DNA of 10,039 nucleotides from Nitrososphaerales archaeon TH5896 (GCA_014523625.1 JAATVP010000103.1:1-10039); one strand, 5' to 3'. Positions 1-6,315 are shown, numbered from the stretch's first letter. Notes: generated by a model not told the origin, from the sequence alone. Numbers and translations: made by a program.

Positions 1-683
1 AATAGAAGCACACCTTTAGGAGCTTCAATTCCCAACTTCTCAAATATCTCTGGATGTCTTAAAGGAAGTTCAATCATCTCACGTACTTTTTGAATCTCAT
101 CTTTCAGGCCACCTATGTCTTCGTAGGCAATAGTCTGTCCAACTCTATCTGCTAAAGCATGGTCAGTAGTGGTAATTGTGAACATGGTTTTCTGAGTTAC
201 TATTGATGCTTCACTTGAACTTGAAGTAGGGTTTACCCCAATAACCTGGAAAGTAAGTCTTCCACCAAAATATGGAACCATGACATTATCACCTTTGATC
301 AGAGGTACACTTTCAAGTGCATCTGCAAGATACCTTTCATCAATGGGTGGAATTGCTTCAAGTGGTGCTACTATTACCTTTTCAGCAGGAATTGCCTTTA
401 TCTTTCTTACAACTACTGTATCGCCTATAGCAACGCCAGCATTATTTCGTACAAGACCATCAACACGAATTATTCCCTTACCTTCATCAGAAGGGTATAG
501 CGGCAAACACTTTGCCACCGTTCTCTTATGGCTCTTACTCTTTTCTCCTCCTCTAATTTCAATTACATCTCCTGTAGAAGCGGTGAGAGAATCCATTGAG
601 TCATAATCAATGCGAGCTACTCCTCTTCCTACATCTCTAGTGTAAGCTTCTAGTATCTTGAGTGAAAATGTATCAGGCTGCAC
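1..683 (-). CDS. cdc48: Cdc48/VCP/p97-family AAA ATPase, N-terminal part (runs off the window)
   Basis: This is the first 227 residues of an archaeal Cdc48 (VAT-type) protein, an ATP-driven hexameric unfoldase that pulls apart proteins and complexes in the cytoplasm, often feeding the proteasome. The visible part holds the double-psi barrel N-domain (about 5-90, with [16 protein letters not shown] and a GDVIEIRG strand), the second N subdomain (about 100-175), and the entry to AAA domain D1 with [19 protein letters not shown] and [20 protein letters not shown]. The edge cuts it just before the Walker A loop, so ATPase residues cannot be checked. GTG at 681-683 is chosen because homology begins directly after it and the only in-frame codons upstream lead to a TAG seven codons earlier. 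No frameshift is seen. It lies in the same direction as tfb, but a promoter sits between them, so it is probably its own transcript. The family assignment is firm. Confidence 0.97.
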   Translation of the reverse strand, partial: MQPDTFSLKILEAYTRDVGRGVARIDYDSMDSLTASTGDVIEIRGGEKSKSHKRTVAKCLPLYPSDEGKGIIRVDGLVRNNAGVAIGDTVVVRKIKAIPAEKVIVAPLEAIPPIDERYLADALESVPLIKGDNVMVPYFGGRLTFQVIGVNPTSSSSEASIVTQKTMFTITTTDHALADRVGQTIAYEDIGGLKDEIQKVREMIELPLRHPEIFEKLGIEAPKGVLL

Positions 684-705
684 AGACTCTCTTTTATCTA
701 ACTAC

Positions 706-734
706 TTATACATTTTTTGGAAACTATTTTTATA
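706..734 (-). promoter_or_regulatory. Candidate TATA boxes of cdc48
   Basis: Read on the minus strand, two TATA-like boxes precede cdc48. TGTATAAGT (about 713-705) is centred about 26 bp before the GTG at 683, which would give a leaderless mRNA. CGTATAAAAATAG (about 736-724) would start transcription near 704 and leave a leader of about 20 nt. The second is closer to the archaeal consensus. I cannot tell which is used. Confidence 0.5.
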
Positions 735-890
735 CGGGATTTACAAAATACATGATGAGTGAATATCACCGCCATATGACCAGGCCGTTGATATTTTGAG
801 CATATCCTGTGTTATCGTTAGTATCTACGATGTAGCATTCTTTTACTTGGCCTTTTTGACGACAGATAATGGTAGGTTAGTATTGGAGGA

Positions 891-1805
891 TCAGTTGAGT
901 TGAGGGATCTTCATAGACAACTCTTTGGTTCTATTCCTCAAGGTCACCTCTGTTACTCCTCCAGCATTAGCCACCTCAATTTGAGTCCGCGGCTGGTCGT
1001 GGTTTCTACATGAAAGATAAATGACAGCTCCTGCCAGTCCCATAGGATCTTTTCCAGCTGAAACTCCGCTTTTTGAAATCGCCCGCATATAATCGATGGC
1101 GGATCTCTTTGTTATTTCACTTACACCTAATTTGTTAGCTAGTTTTGCTACGCACTTGATCGGGTCGATCATAGGTACTTTCAGATCCAAATTCAAGACT
1201 ATGAGTCTGTAAGTACGGGCTAGCTCCTTGTATGAAGTATTGCTTATGACTGCTATGTCGTTCAAAGTCCTTGTAATGCCAGCCTCTCTGCACGCGATGT
1301 AAATCGACGCACCCAACGCAGCATTTATAGTCCGACCTTTAATCATTCCCATTTCCTGAACTTTCCTATAAATATAGGCGGCTTTCTCGATGGTAGCGTG
1401 AGGTAACGACAGCTTTCCTTTCATTGCTTCAAGCTTGACAAATGCACTTTTAAGATTCCTATCCGTTGCAGACCTTGCTTGTAATCGGTAATCCCATGTC
1501 CTTAATCGTTCCATCATGATGCGCATGGAATTGTCTAGAGCCTGGCCGCTAGCGTCCTTGTTCGGTTTGCCAATAATGGTGTACAGTCCTTTATCATGTC
1601 TAGCAAGAGTGCTTGGCATTCCCACCCTGCTCCTTTCGCGATCCTGTAACGCGTCAAATGATCGACGCTCTTGGACATTTTGCTGAGACACTCTATCTGA
1701 CAGAACAACTCCGCAGCTGGTACAAATTGTCTCACCAGAATCTGGGTCAGTTATAGTGAATTCATAATCTGTATGATTCTTACATAATAACTTGTTTCTT
1801 AACAC
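891..1805 (-). CDS. tfb: Transcription initiation factor B (TFB, archaeal TFIIB homologue)
   Basis: This 304-residue protein binds the TBP-TATA complex and recruits RNA polymerase. The N-terminal zinc ribbon uses C8-x2-H11 and C28-x2-C31 (the TITDPDSGETICTSCGVV region). It is followed by a B-reader/linker segment (RRSFDALQDRERSRVG, then HDKGLYTIIG at 70-79) and two cyclin-fold repeats (about 115-200 and 208-300). The length is normal for the family and all parts look intact. The ligand set CxxH...CxxC is that of eukaryotic TFIIB; many archaeal TFBs have four cysteines. The start is a GTG at 1803-1805: it is just ahead of the first zinc ligand, a TAG lies in frame 13 codons upstream, and a TATA-like box is correctly placed for a leaderless mRNA. 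Thaumarchaeota usually carry several TFB paralogues; which one this is cannot be told here. Confidence 0.97.
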   Translation of the reverse strand: MLRNKLLCKNHTDYEFTITDPDSGETICTSCGVVLSDRVSQQNVQERRSFDALQDRERSRVGMPSTLARHDKGLYTIIGKPNKDASGQALDNSMRIMMERLRTWDYRLQARSATDRNLKSAFVKLEAMKGKLSLPHATIEKAAYIYRKVQEMGMIKGRTINAALGASIYIACREAGITRTLNDIAVISNTSYKELARTYRLIVLNLDLKVPMIDPIKCVAKLANKLGVSEITKRSAIDYMRAISKSGVSAGKDPMGLAGAVIYLSCRNHDQPRTQIEVANAGGVTEVTLRNRTKELSMKIPQLN

Positions 1806-1825
1806 AAGATATATATATGCATTCC

Positions 1826-1836
1826 ATATACTTAAA
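1826..1836 (-). promoter_or_regulatory. TATA box of tfb
   Basis: On the minus strand TTTAAGTATAT is centred near 1831, 26 bp upstream of the GTG start at 1805, so transcription would begin at or beside the start codon. A further run of alternating AT (about 1809-1819) lies too close to the start to act as the TATA box for this codon. Confidence 0.55.
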
Positions 1837-1978
1837 TGACTCTAATTTGCGGGTTATTCAGTTCATTTCCTATGATATCGCTCACGTCGATACTGTATTC
1901 GCAAAATGCTCGCCGTGTTCGGCCCTCACAATCGGGTATTTGTGACTGAAAGCAGCATCTAACGGACTCAGAAATCAT
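1832..1978 (-). CDS. Possible small cysteine-containing ORF upstream of tfb
   Basis: An ATG-started reading frame of 48 codons runs toward tfb and stops at a TAA (1834-1832) inside the tfb TATA region. The product begins MISESVRCCFQSQIPDCEG and has cysteines at 8, 9, 17 and 26, an arginine-rich middle, and an acidic then Asn-rich end. I do not recognise a family. Four cysteines in the first 26 residues could bind a metal, but this is only a possibility. TTTAAAG (about 1991-1985) is too close to the ATG to be its TATA box in a leaderless arrangement, and I see no ribosome binding site. It may be chance or a gene remnant. Confidence 0.22.
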   Translation of the reverse strand: MISESVRCCFQSQIPDCEGRTRRAFCEYSIDVSDIIGNELNNPQIRVI

Positions 1979-2000
1979 TATCAACTTTAAACGCTGCCAT

Positions 2001-2050
2001 GCCTTGTGATTGATACAAGGTTCCCACGGGGGATCCCGTCCATTTGGACA
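2001..2050. ncRNA. Candidate structured RNA or regulatory element (strand unknown)
   Basis: About 54 percent of these 50 bases are G or C, against roughly a third in the surroundings. Three inverted repeats follow one another: CCTTGT/ACAAGG (2002-2007 with 2015-2020, loop of 7), the GGGATCCC palindrome (2030-2037), which can alternatively pair as CCC/GGG from 2023, and GTCC/GGAC (2038-2041 with 2046-2049, loop of 4). In an AT-rich archaeon such patches often mark untranslated RNAs. No known RNA family is recognised and no promoter is clearly placed for either strand. Confidence 0.2.
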
Positions 2051-2275
2051 CGTTTGTGTTAAATGTTTTTGAATGCTTGTCTTCTAAAGACTTGACGCTA
2101 TTCGGGATGACACGCCTTGAACTGACCTTAAGATATCAAGTTATGGGCCTTAAGATGAGGATTCCCAACTGCATTTCATTGGCTGAAGACCAATCTAATA
2201 CGTTGTGAATTTTGATATTGATTTATCTCTGACATCCTAAGCAGGTGCACACAGAAATACTATTGTGCTACCGAT

Positions 2276-2282
2276 AAAAAAA
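2276..2282 (-). terminator. Possible T-run terminator of the coiled-coil gene
   Basis: A run of seven A on the plus strand is T7 on the minus strand, about 200 bp beyond the stop codon of the coiled-coil gene. Archaeal RNA polymerase terminates at T-runs without needing a hairpin, so this is the first plausible stop for that transcript. The distance makes it uncertain. Confidence 0.3.
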
Positions 2283-2485
2283 TCGATTCAATCTATACGG
2301 CTCTTTCGAAAGGCATTCTAATATGGTGGATTATGTGGACATAAATCAATGGGATAAACTGCTTCACGACTACCGTGATGTAATTCTATAATCGCAGGAG
2401 ATCATTTGAGCGACTTGCGAATTGACTGATGTCGTCACTTTTCAAGAAAATGTAATAAATTTGAATCCTCTTCTAGAAGCTCAGC

Positions 2486-2677
2486 CTACCTTAACTTCTC
2501 TATATCCTCTAAATGAGCTCTCAATGCTACTAATTGATCAGCCATCTCTCGATTTTCCTCAATTAGCACCTGGTTCTCATCATTCAGCCTTTTCCGCAAG
2601 TTTTTTTCAGAATCTAAAGCCTCCTGAAGGATAACAATTCTTTCTCTTAATTCTGTAACGAAGGACACGCTCATCAT
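2486..2677 (-). CDS. Small coiled-coil protein, function unknown
   Basis: A 63-residue, highly charged protein. Residues about 10-63 form an almost unbroken heptad pattern of Leu, Ile and Val with acidic and basic residues between (LRERIVILQEALDSEKNLR and the DENQVLIEENREMADQLV region), which strongly predicts a long alpha-helical coiled coil. There are no cysteines and no membrane segment. It starts with ATG-ATG; the first (2677-2675) is used here. A TATA-like TTTTAATTAA centred about 24 bp upstream supports a leaderless mRNA. The coherent amphipathic pattern and the well-placed promoter argue for a real gene; no family name is recognised. It likely self-associates or binds another helical partner. 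The overlapping plus-strand frame has no such support. Confidence 0.65.
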   Translation of the reverse strand: MMSVSFVTELRERIVILQEALDSEKNLRKRLNDENQVLIEENREMADQLVALRAHLEDIEKLR

Positions 2678-2690
2678 AAGGTGACTGTGT

Positions 2691-2707
2691 GAATTAATTA
2701 AAAATTC
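2691..2707 (-). promoter_or_regulatory. TATA region of the coiled-coil gene, with inverted repeat
   Basis: On the minus strand TTTTAATTAA (2704-2695) lies about 24 bp before the ATG at 2677. It is enclosed by an inverted repeat, GAATT (2691-2695) and AATTC (2703-2707). A related AT-rich stretch (AATTAATT then an A-run) recurs at 2730-2746. The symmetry may be an operator or only a product of AT-richness. Confidence 0.4.
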
Positions 2708-3270
2708 AATACGATAATTTAGTGCGGCTAATTAATTGAAAAAATTAAGCTGATCGTCTTATCATCTGTTGCCTTGATCTATAGTAAAATTAACCAATGC
2801 CAGAGGAGCATAAAATTAGTGTCACAATTCGCAATAGTCGTAGTTCTCACACAAACGTAGAATTTTAAAATGAATCAAATATACTAAACCCTCTTCCTTC
2901 GAAAATTGAAATAGAAGCAATTTACTGTAGATTCAAAGTATGATACCACTGACGTGAAGGCCTCTCCATCGAGGAGTGATAGCCCGACTGGAACTTGACC
3001 AAGCTGGGTTAAGGATAATGGGTCCCGATAGCACCGCTATAAAATGGATAATCAAACCTTTTTGTATGAGCAAGCAAGGTTGTAGGCTAAAAGGATGTCA
3101 CTCATAGCACGACTATTTGATCTCAATTAGTAAACAATTAGACGTAACAAGTCAGGAGCTGAACCGGTTGCGCTTCGCAGAATTATCAAATGAACTCGCA
3201 CATTTAGTGTTTTAAGAAGGTCCACTGTTGTACAAGTGAAACACCAAATCCATCCCATATTACTAGTCAC
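2708..3270. other. Intergenic region; contains a GC-rich structured patch
   Basis: No recognisable protein gene. The first 240 bases are AT-rich with no clear structure beyond imperfect AT inverted repeats near 2727-2751. A GC-rich patch follows (2948-3042, listed separately), then inverted repeats AACCTT/AAGGTT (3055-3060 with 3076-3081) and TATGAG/CTCATA (3065-3070 with 3101-3106). A 32-codon TTG-started plus-strand frame (3117-3215; SQELNRLRFAELSNELAHLV) has a helical look but no promoter or ribosome site that I can see, so it is not called. Confidence 0.5.
2948..3042 (+). ncRNA. Candidate untranslated RNA (GC-rich island, strand uncertain)
   Basis: About 54 percent G+C over 93 bases, with flanks near 30 percent, and no convincing reading frame. 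Plus-strand stems: CTCC/GGAG (2964-2976, loop ATCGA), AGCCC/GGGTT (2981-2985 with 3006-3010) and ATAGC/GCTAT (3028-3040, loop ACC). It does not match tRNA, 5S, SRP or RNase P landmarks that I know. Possible plus-strand TATA-like sequences occur at 2864-2872 and 2877-2884. On the minus strand ATTTTATAGC (about 3047-3038) could also start transcription, so the strand is open. Alternatives: a decayed gene or a non-functional patch. Confidence 0.3.
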
Positions 3271-3280
3271 ATTTATAATT
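3271..3280 (+). promoter_or_regulatory. TATA box of the small membrane-peptide gene
   Basis: ATTTATAATT is a good archaeal TATA box. It predicts transcription from about 3300-3305, leaving a leader of about 25 nt before the TTG at 3327, in which a ribosome-binding sequence (AAGGAGA, 3311-3317) is present. Confidence 0.5.
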
Positions 3281-3310
3281 GCCAGTTGCCACTATTGATT
3301 AAGGATAAGG

Positions 3311-3317
3311 AAGGAGA
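3311..3317 (+). promoter_or_regulatory. Shine-Dalgarno-like sequence beside a two-codon ORF
   Basis: AAGGAGA is followed at once by ATG-AAC-TGA (3318-3326), and the TTG of the membrane-peptide gene comes directly after that stop. From GGAG (3313-3316) to the TTG is 10 nt, an acceptable spacing, while it touches the ATG. This supports TTG as the working start, unless the two-codon ORF is itself translated. Confidence 0.4.
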
Positions 3318-3326
3318 ATGAACTGA

Positions 3327-3479
3327 TTGGGCCAGGATAATAATCGTAGAAATATCGATGATAAAGTAGTTGATCAACCGGTAAGGAGACGAAAGACTAC
3401 CAAAAAAGGGATAATAATTACGGCCCTGATTGTAGCTGCTATTGTGGGCGCCAGTTTCATTGTGTACTTTATCCCATAG
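3327..3479 (+). CDS. Short single-pass membrane peptide (thaumarchaeal type)
   Basis: A 50-residue protein begins at TTG. Its charged N-terminal half (GQDNNRRNIDDKVVDQP, then RRRKTTKK at about 20-27) precedes one hydrophobic helix (28-49, GIIITALIVAAIVGASFIVY) and it ends after FIP with TAG. The positive cluster before the helix predicts an N-in orientation. The pattern resembles the start of thaumarchaeal membrane-anchored or secreted proteins, in which such a helix is followed by an extracellular part; that resemblance is from memory. Here the reading frame stops right after the helix, and a T7 run follows 2 nt later, so it is either a complete mini-protein or a truncated gene. Reading through the TAG would add only 22 unremarkable residues. 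A TATA box and a ribosome-binding sequence upstream support expression. The function is unknown. Confidence 0.6.
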   Translation: MGQDNNRRNIDDKVVDQPVRRRKTTKKGIIITALIVAAIVGASFIVYFIP

Positions 3480-3481
3480 CA

Positions 3482-3488
3482 TTTTTTT
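3482..3488 (+). terminator. T-run terminator after the membrane-peptide gene
   Basis: Seven T follow the TAG stop by two bases. Such a T-run is enough for archaeal termination and separates this transcript from the large membrane gene at 3607. Confidence 0.5.
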
Positions 3489-3606
3489 AAAGATTCGCAA
3501 TCTAATAGAGTTTTGTCATGTTTTAGTTCTAATAATCTAAATCCCTAAGCCATCCTCCGTTTCTTAAGTATCTATTTCAAATGATTTAACTCAGTAATAA
3601 ATTTAG

Positions 3607-6315
3607 ATGGGGTTGGTGTTTCAGAATGGATTGATTATTGGCACCTCGATGGTACTATTTTACGCTGTACTTCTTGCAGTAGTATCATTGAGTGTTTTGC
3701 TTTTGGAGCTTACCCTCACTAGAATCTTCTCTATAATTCTCTGGTATGACTATGCATTTATGGCCATTTCGATAGCTTTTTTTGGCCTTGGTGTAGGTTC
3801 ACTTGTTGCTCATATCGCCAAGAATCGACTGCGAAGGGATATTCTCCCCATCTATTTGGTGAAATCCTCTTTGGGTTTTGCAATCTCTATAGGTGTTTTC
3901 CTTCTTGTAACGAGCTACATCATTCCGCCTAGCGTCGATTTTCTTTACCTATTCTACCTCACCTCAGCAGTACCTTTCTTTTTTGCAGGTATTGCTATAG
4001 CTCTTATTTTCTATTCCAGACCCAGGGATATAAGTAAACTATATTTTCTTGATTTAATGGGATCTGCAGCCGCCGCGCTATTATTGGATCCATTGCTTAG
4101 AGGTTTTGGAGCTGAATACACCCTAATTTTTGTTTCATTGTTGTTGTCCATGACTTGCGTGCTTGGATTATTTGTTATACGGAAAAATAATACTTACTTT
4201 TCCATTCAAGCTACACGACTTTTAAAATTCAAAAGGTTAGTTATCTGGTGGCGGGATCTGATTACAAGCAACAGACAGTATTCTAATGCAGAACAAGGTC
4301 TAAATCACGGTAACACCGTGATGAGCCACGAGAACAGAAAACAATTAATTAGGTTGCTATCGATTTCGCTGGGACTTGTAATTATTTTTTCACTGATTCT
4401 GGCATTGAGTACCTCAGACGCAAATTTGATCTCAATTAAGCCAGGAGAGAAAAAAGGACTATATTATCAGCTTTCGAATCCAATGGGTTTTGAGCATCTT
4501 TTTACAGAGTGGAATTCATTTTCAAGAATCGATGTTACCCGTCAAATACACAATACGACTCAATCTCAAAGCTTAGATGAATCTGGAAGGTCCAGAACTC
4601 TGGCCGCTATTGCAATAGACGCCGATGCAGACACACCAGTTATACGTTGGAATGGGACACCACAGGATCTGGAGTGGATTAAGCGCTACATGGATTTCTT
4701 GCCTTATGAAATTTCAGAAACTAACTCAACCTTGGTAATCGGTAGTGGCGGAGGTGAAGACGTTCTTGCATCATTGGCCGGAGGGTCAAGGAATGTGACG
4801 GCTGTTGAAATAAATCCGTTAATTATTGAAGCAGCAAAACGGTTTGGCCATGCCGCTGGCAACTTGTATGACCGTGATCAAGTCGAATTAGTAATAGATG
4901 AAGGGAGAAGATATCTAAGTGGTACAGATTCAAGATTCGACCTCATTATGATTAAGCTAGTAGATTCATGGGCAGCTCAACTTGCAGGTGGATATGCATT
5001 GTCTGAGAACTACCTATACACGGTAGAAGCATTCAAGCAATATTTTGAACATTTGAATAAAGATCATGGAATGTTGGTAATGATACGATGGAACATAGAA
5101 TTGCCGAGGTTGATACCTTTGATCTATGAATCTCTTCGTGAATATGGAAATGAATCGCCGATCGGGACAAGAAATAGGACAGAGGCTAGTGTCATGGAGG
5201 AAAATCAAGAGATTCTAAATAAGATAATCATAGTGGAAAATAAACCCGGCCTTTATTTTCTCCCTTCAAGTGAAGGATCAATTTATCCCGTATTAGTGAT
5301 GATAAAAGATAGTGCCTTTACAAAAGAAGAACTGGAAAATGTGAAACAAAGAGTTTCAGAAAGAAATGCTACAACAATCTTGCTGCCCACTGATTACGTG
5401 CAAACTGAATTTGAAGAAGCTCTGACAAACAACTTGGGATCGATTGGGTTACTTGAGGGAAATGAAAATTCAAGCTTTTCTTCTCTTCCCTCACCCACAG
5501 ATGATTCTCCTTTTTTCTTCGCAAGGGAAAGAATCCCATCACAACTAATAGCATTACTCGCCACTGTACTTATTCTCTCTGGTGTCTTGTTTACTATTCT
5601 AATTTATTATTCTAAGTTAAACAAGATCGATTTGGTATCGGTTCTGTTATCAAGGAGGTACTATTTAGTTTTCGCCACTTGTATTGGGTTTGGTTTCATG
5701 TTCTTTGAAATCACTTTGATCCAGAAATTTCTACTAATCCTGGGAACGCCAGTCTTAGCATTAACCGTCATTCTCTTCTCGATATTGGTTGCTACTGGAA
5801 TGGGCTCTTACGCCAGTGGAAAGCTATTTCCCACGAGGTCTGACAAGGCCATTCTGATTTCTATCCCATTGCTAGTCGTAATAACCATAGGTTACTATAT
5901 CTTCATAAATGATATAATTTATCAGAGTATAGTTCTGCCCATCTATGAACGAATCACACTTAGTGTCGTCCTTCTTAGCCCATTGGGTTTTCTAATGGGG
6001 TTCCAGTTTCCATCTATTATTCGCTTAGCAACTGCTTACAAGAGAAAGTATGCGGATGCGATACAGAGTCAAATTGAGACTAGTGGTAAATTTGCTGATG
6101 CCGATAGACCTTCATCAGATGATATCAATGGACCAGATGAACACATAGTTACGCTTATTTGGGGTGTTAACATTATTGCCTCGGTTCTAGGTTCAGTCCT
6201 AGCAGTAATCTCCTCGATGGTGGTAGGGCTTAACAATACTCTGTTGGTGGGTATGGGGTTTTACATGGGCGCATTTGTGACAATGTTTTTAATTTCATAT
6301 GTACGTCGTAATTAA
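3607..6315 (+). CDS. Polytopic membrane protein with spermidine-synthase-like SAM-binding domain
   Basis: A 902-residue protein. The N-terminal block has about six membrane helices (about 15-36, 48-70, 84-106, 112-136, 146-163, 170-191). A polar stretch (192-247), one more helix (248-268), a soluble domain (about 290-640) and a C-terminal block of about seven helices (646-895) follow. The soluble domain has the Rossmann SAM site of the spermidine-synthase superfamily: VIGSGGGED (379-385 core), VEINP (E401), DEGRRYL (431-437), then FDLIMIKLVDSWAAQLAGG and ALSENYLYTVEAF (464-476). In classical enzymes the position aligned with K450 is an Asp of the active site; D453 is kept. This fits the membrane-embedded spermine-synthase-like families of unknown substrate, so aminopropyl transfer is not proven. 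ATG 3607 is used; ATG 3649 (residue 15) just before the first helix is an alternative. It appears to be transcribed alone. Confidence 0.85.
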   Translation: MGLVFQNGLIIGTSMVLFYAVLLAVVSLSVLLLELTLTRIFSIILWYDYAFMAISIAFFGLGVGSLVAHIAKNRLRRDILPIYLVKSSLGFAISIGVFLLVTSYIIPPSVDFLYLFYLTSAVPFFFAGIAIALIFYSRPRDISKLYFLDLMGSAAAALLLDPLLRGFGAEYTLIFVSLLLSMTCVLGLFVIRKNNTYFSIQATRLLKFKRLVIWWRDLITSNRQYSNAEQGLNHGNTVMSHENRKQLIRLLSISLGLVIIFSLILALSTSDANLISIKPGEKKGLYYQLSNPMGFEHLFTEWNSFSRIDVTRQIHNTTQSQSLDESGRSRTLAAIAIDADADTPVIRWNGTPQDLEWIKRYMDFLPYEISETNSTLVIGSGGGEDVLASLAGGSRNVTAVEINPLIIEAAKRFGHAAGNLYDRDQVELVIDEGRRYLSGTDSRFDLIMIKLVDSWAAQLAGGYALSENYLYTVEAFKQYFEHLNKDHGMLVMIRWNIELPRLIPLIYESLREYGNESPIGTRNRTEASVMEENQEILNKIIIVENKPGLYFLPSSEGSIYPVLVMIKDSAFTKEELENVKQRVSERNATTILLPTDYVQTEFEEALTNNLGSIGLLEGNENSSFSSLPSPTDDSPFFFARERIPSQLIALLATVLILSGVLFTILIYYSKLNKIDLVSVLLSRRYYLVFATCIGFGFMFFEITLIQKFLLILGTPVLALTVILFSILVATGMGSYASGKLFPTRSDKAILISIPLLVVITIGYYIFINDIIYQSIVLPIYERITLSVVLLSPLGFLMGFQFPSIIRLATAYKRKYADAIQSQIETSGKFADADRPSSDDINGPDEHIVTLIWGVNIIASVLGSVLAVISSMVVGLNNTLLVGMGFYMGAFVTMFLISYVRRN

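Larger units (their letters stand above)
1979..2485. other. Intergenic region with a hairpin-rich patch
   Basis: No convincing gene is seen between the tfb upstream region and the coiled-coil gene. The stretch holds a GC-rich patch with three neighbouring inverted repeats (2002-2049), a small inverted repeat GTCTT/AAGAC (2079-2091), a direct repeat CCTTAAGAT at 2126-2134 and 2148-2156, and an imperfect inverted repeat GGTGCACA/TGTGCtACC (2244-2272). A run of seven A (2276-2282) reads as T7 on the minus strand. A 22-codon plus-strand frame (2323-2391) is too short to call. Confidence 0.5.

Noticed and set aside
280..606. Plus-strand ORF of 108 codons
   Set aside because: It is antisense to the cdc48 N-terminal region, whose minus-strand frame matches a known family throughout.
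2323..2391. Twenty-two-codon plus-strand frame (MVDYVDINQWDKLLHDYR)
   Set aside because: It looks protein-like, but it is too short and has no promoter or ribosome site to support it.
2422..2634. Plus-strand ORF of 70 codons
   Set aside because: It lies opposite the coiled-coil gene. The heptad pattern and promoter support the minus strand instead.
2945..3100. Minus-strand open frame across the GC-rich patch (NPAWSSSSRAITPRWRGLHV)
   Set aside because: It has no ATG start and a Ser/Arg-rich composition expected from reading a GC-rich structured sequence; no family is recognised.
3117..3215. Thirty-two-codon TTG-started frame with helical composition
   Set aside because: No TATA box at the right distance and no ribosome site. 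It could be a gene remnant, but nothing shows that.
3273..3500. Minus-strand ORF of 75 codons
   Set aside because: It is antisense to the membrane-peptide gene, which has better composition, a TATA box and a ribosome-binding sequence. The minus frame shows no family features.
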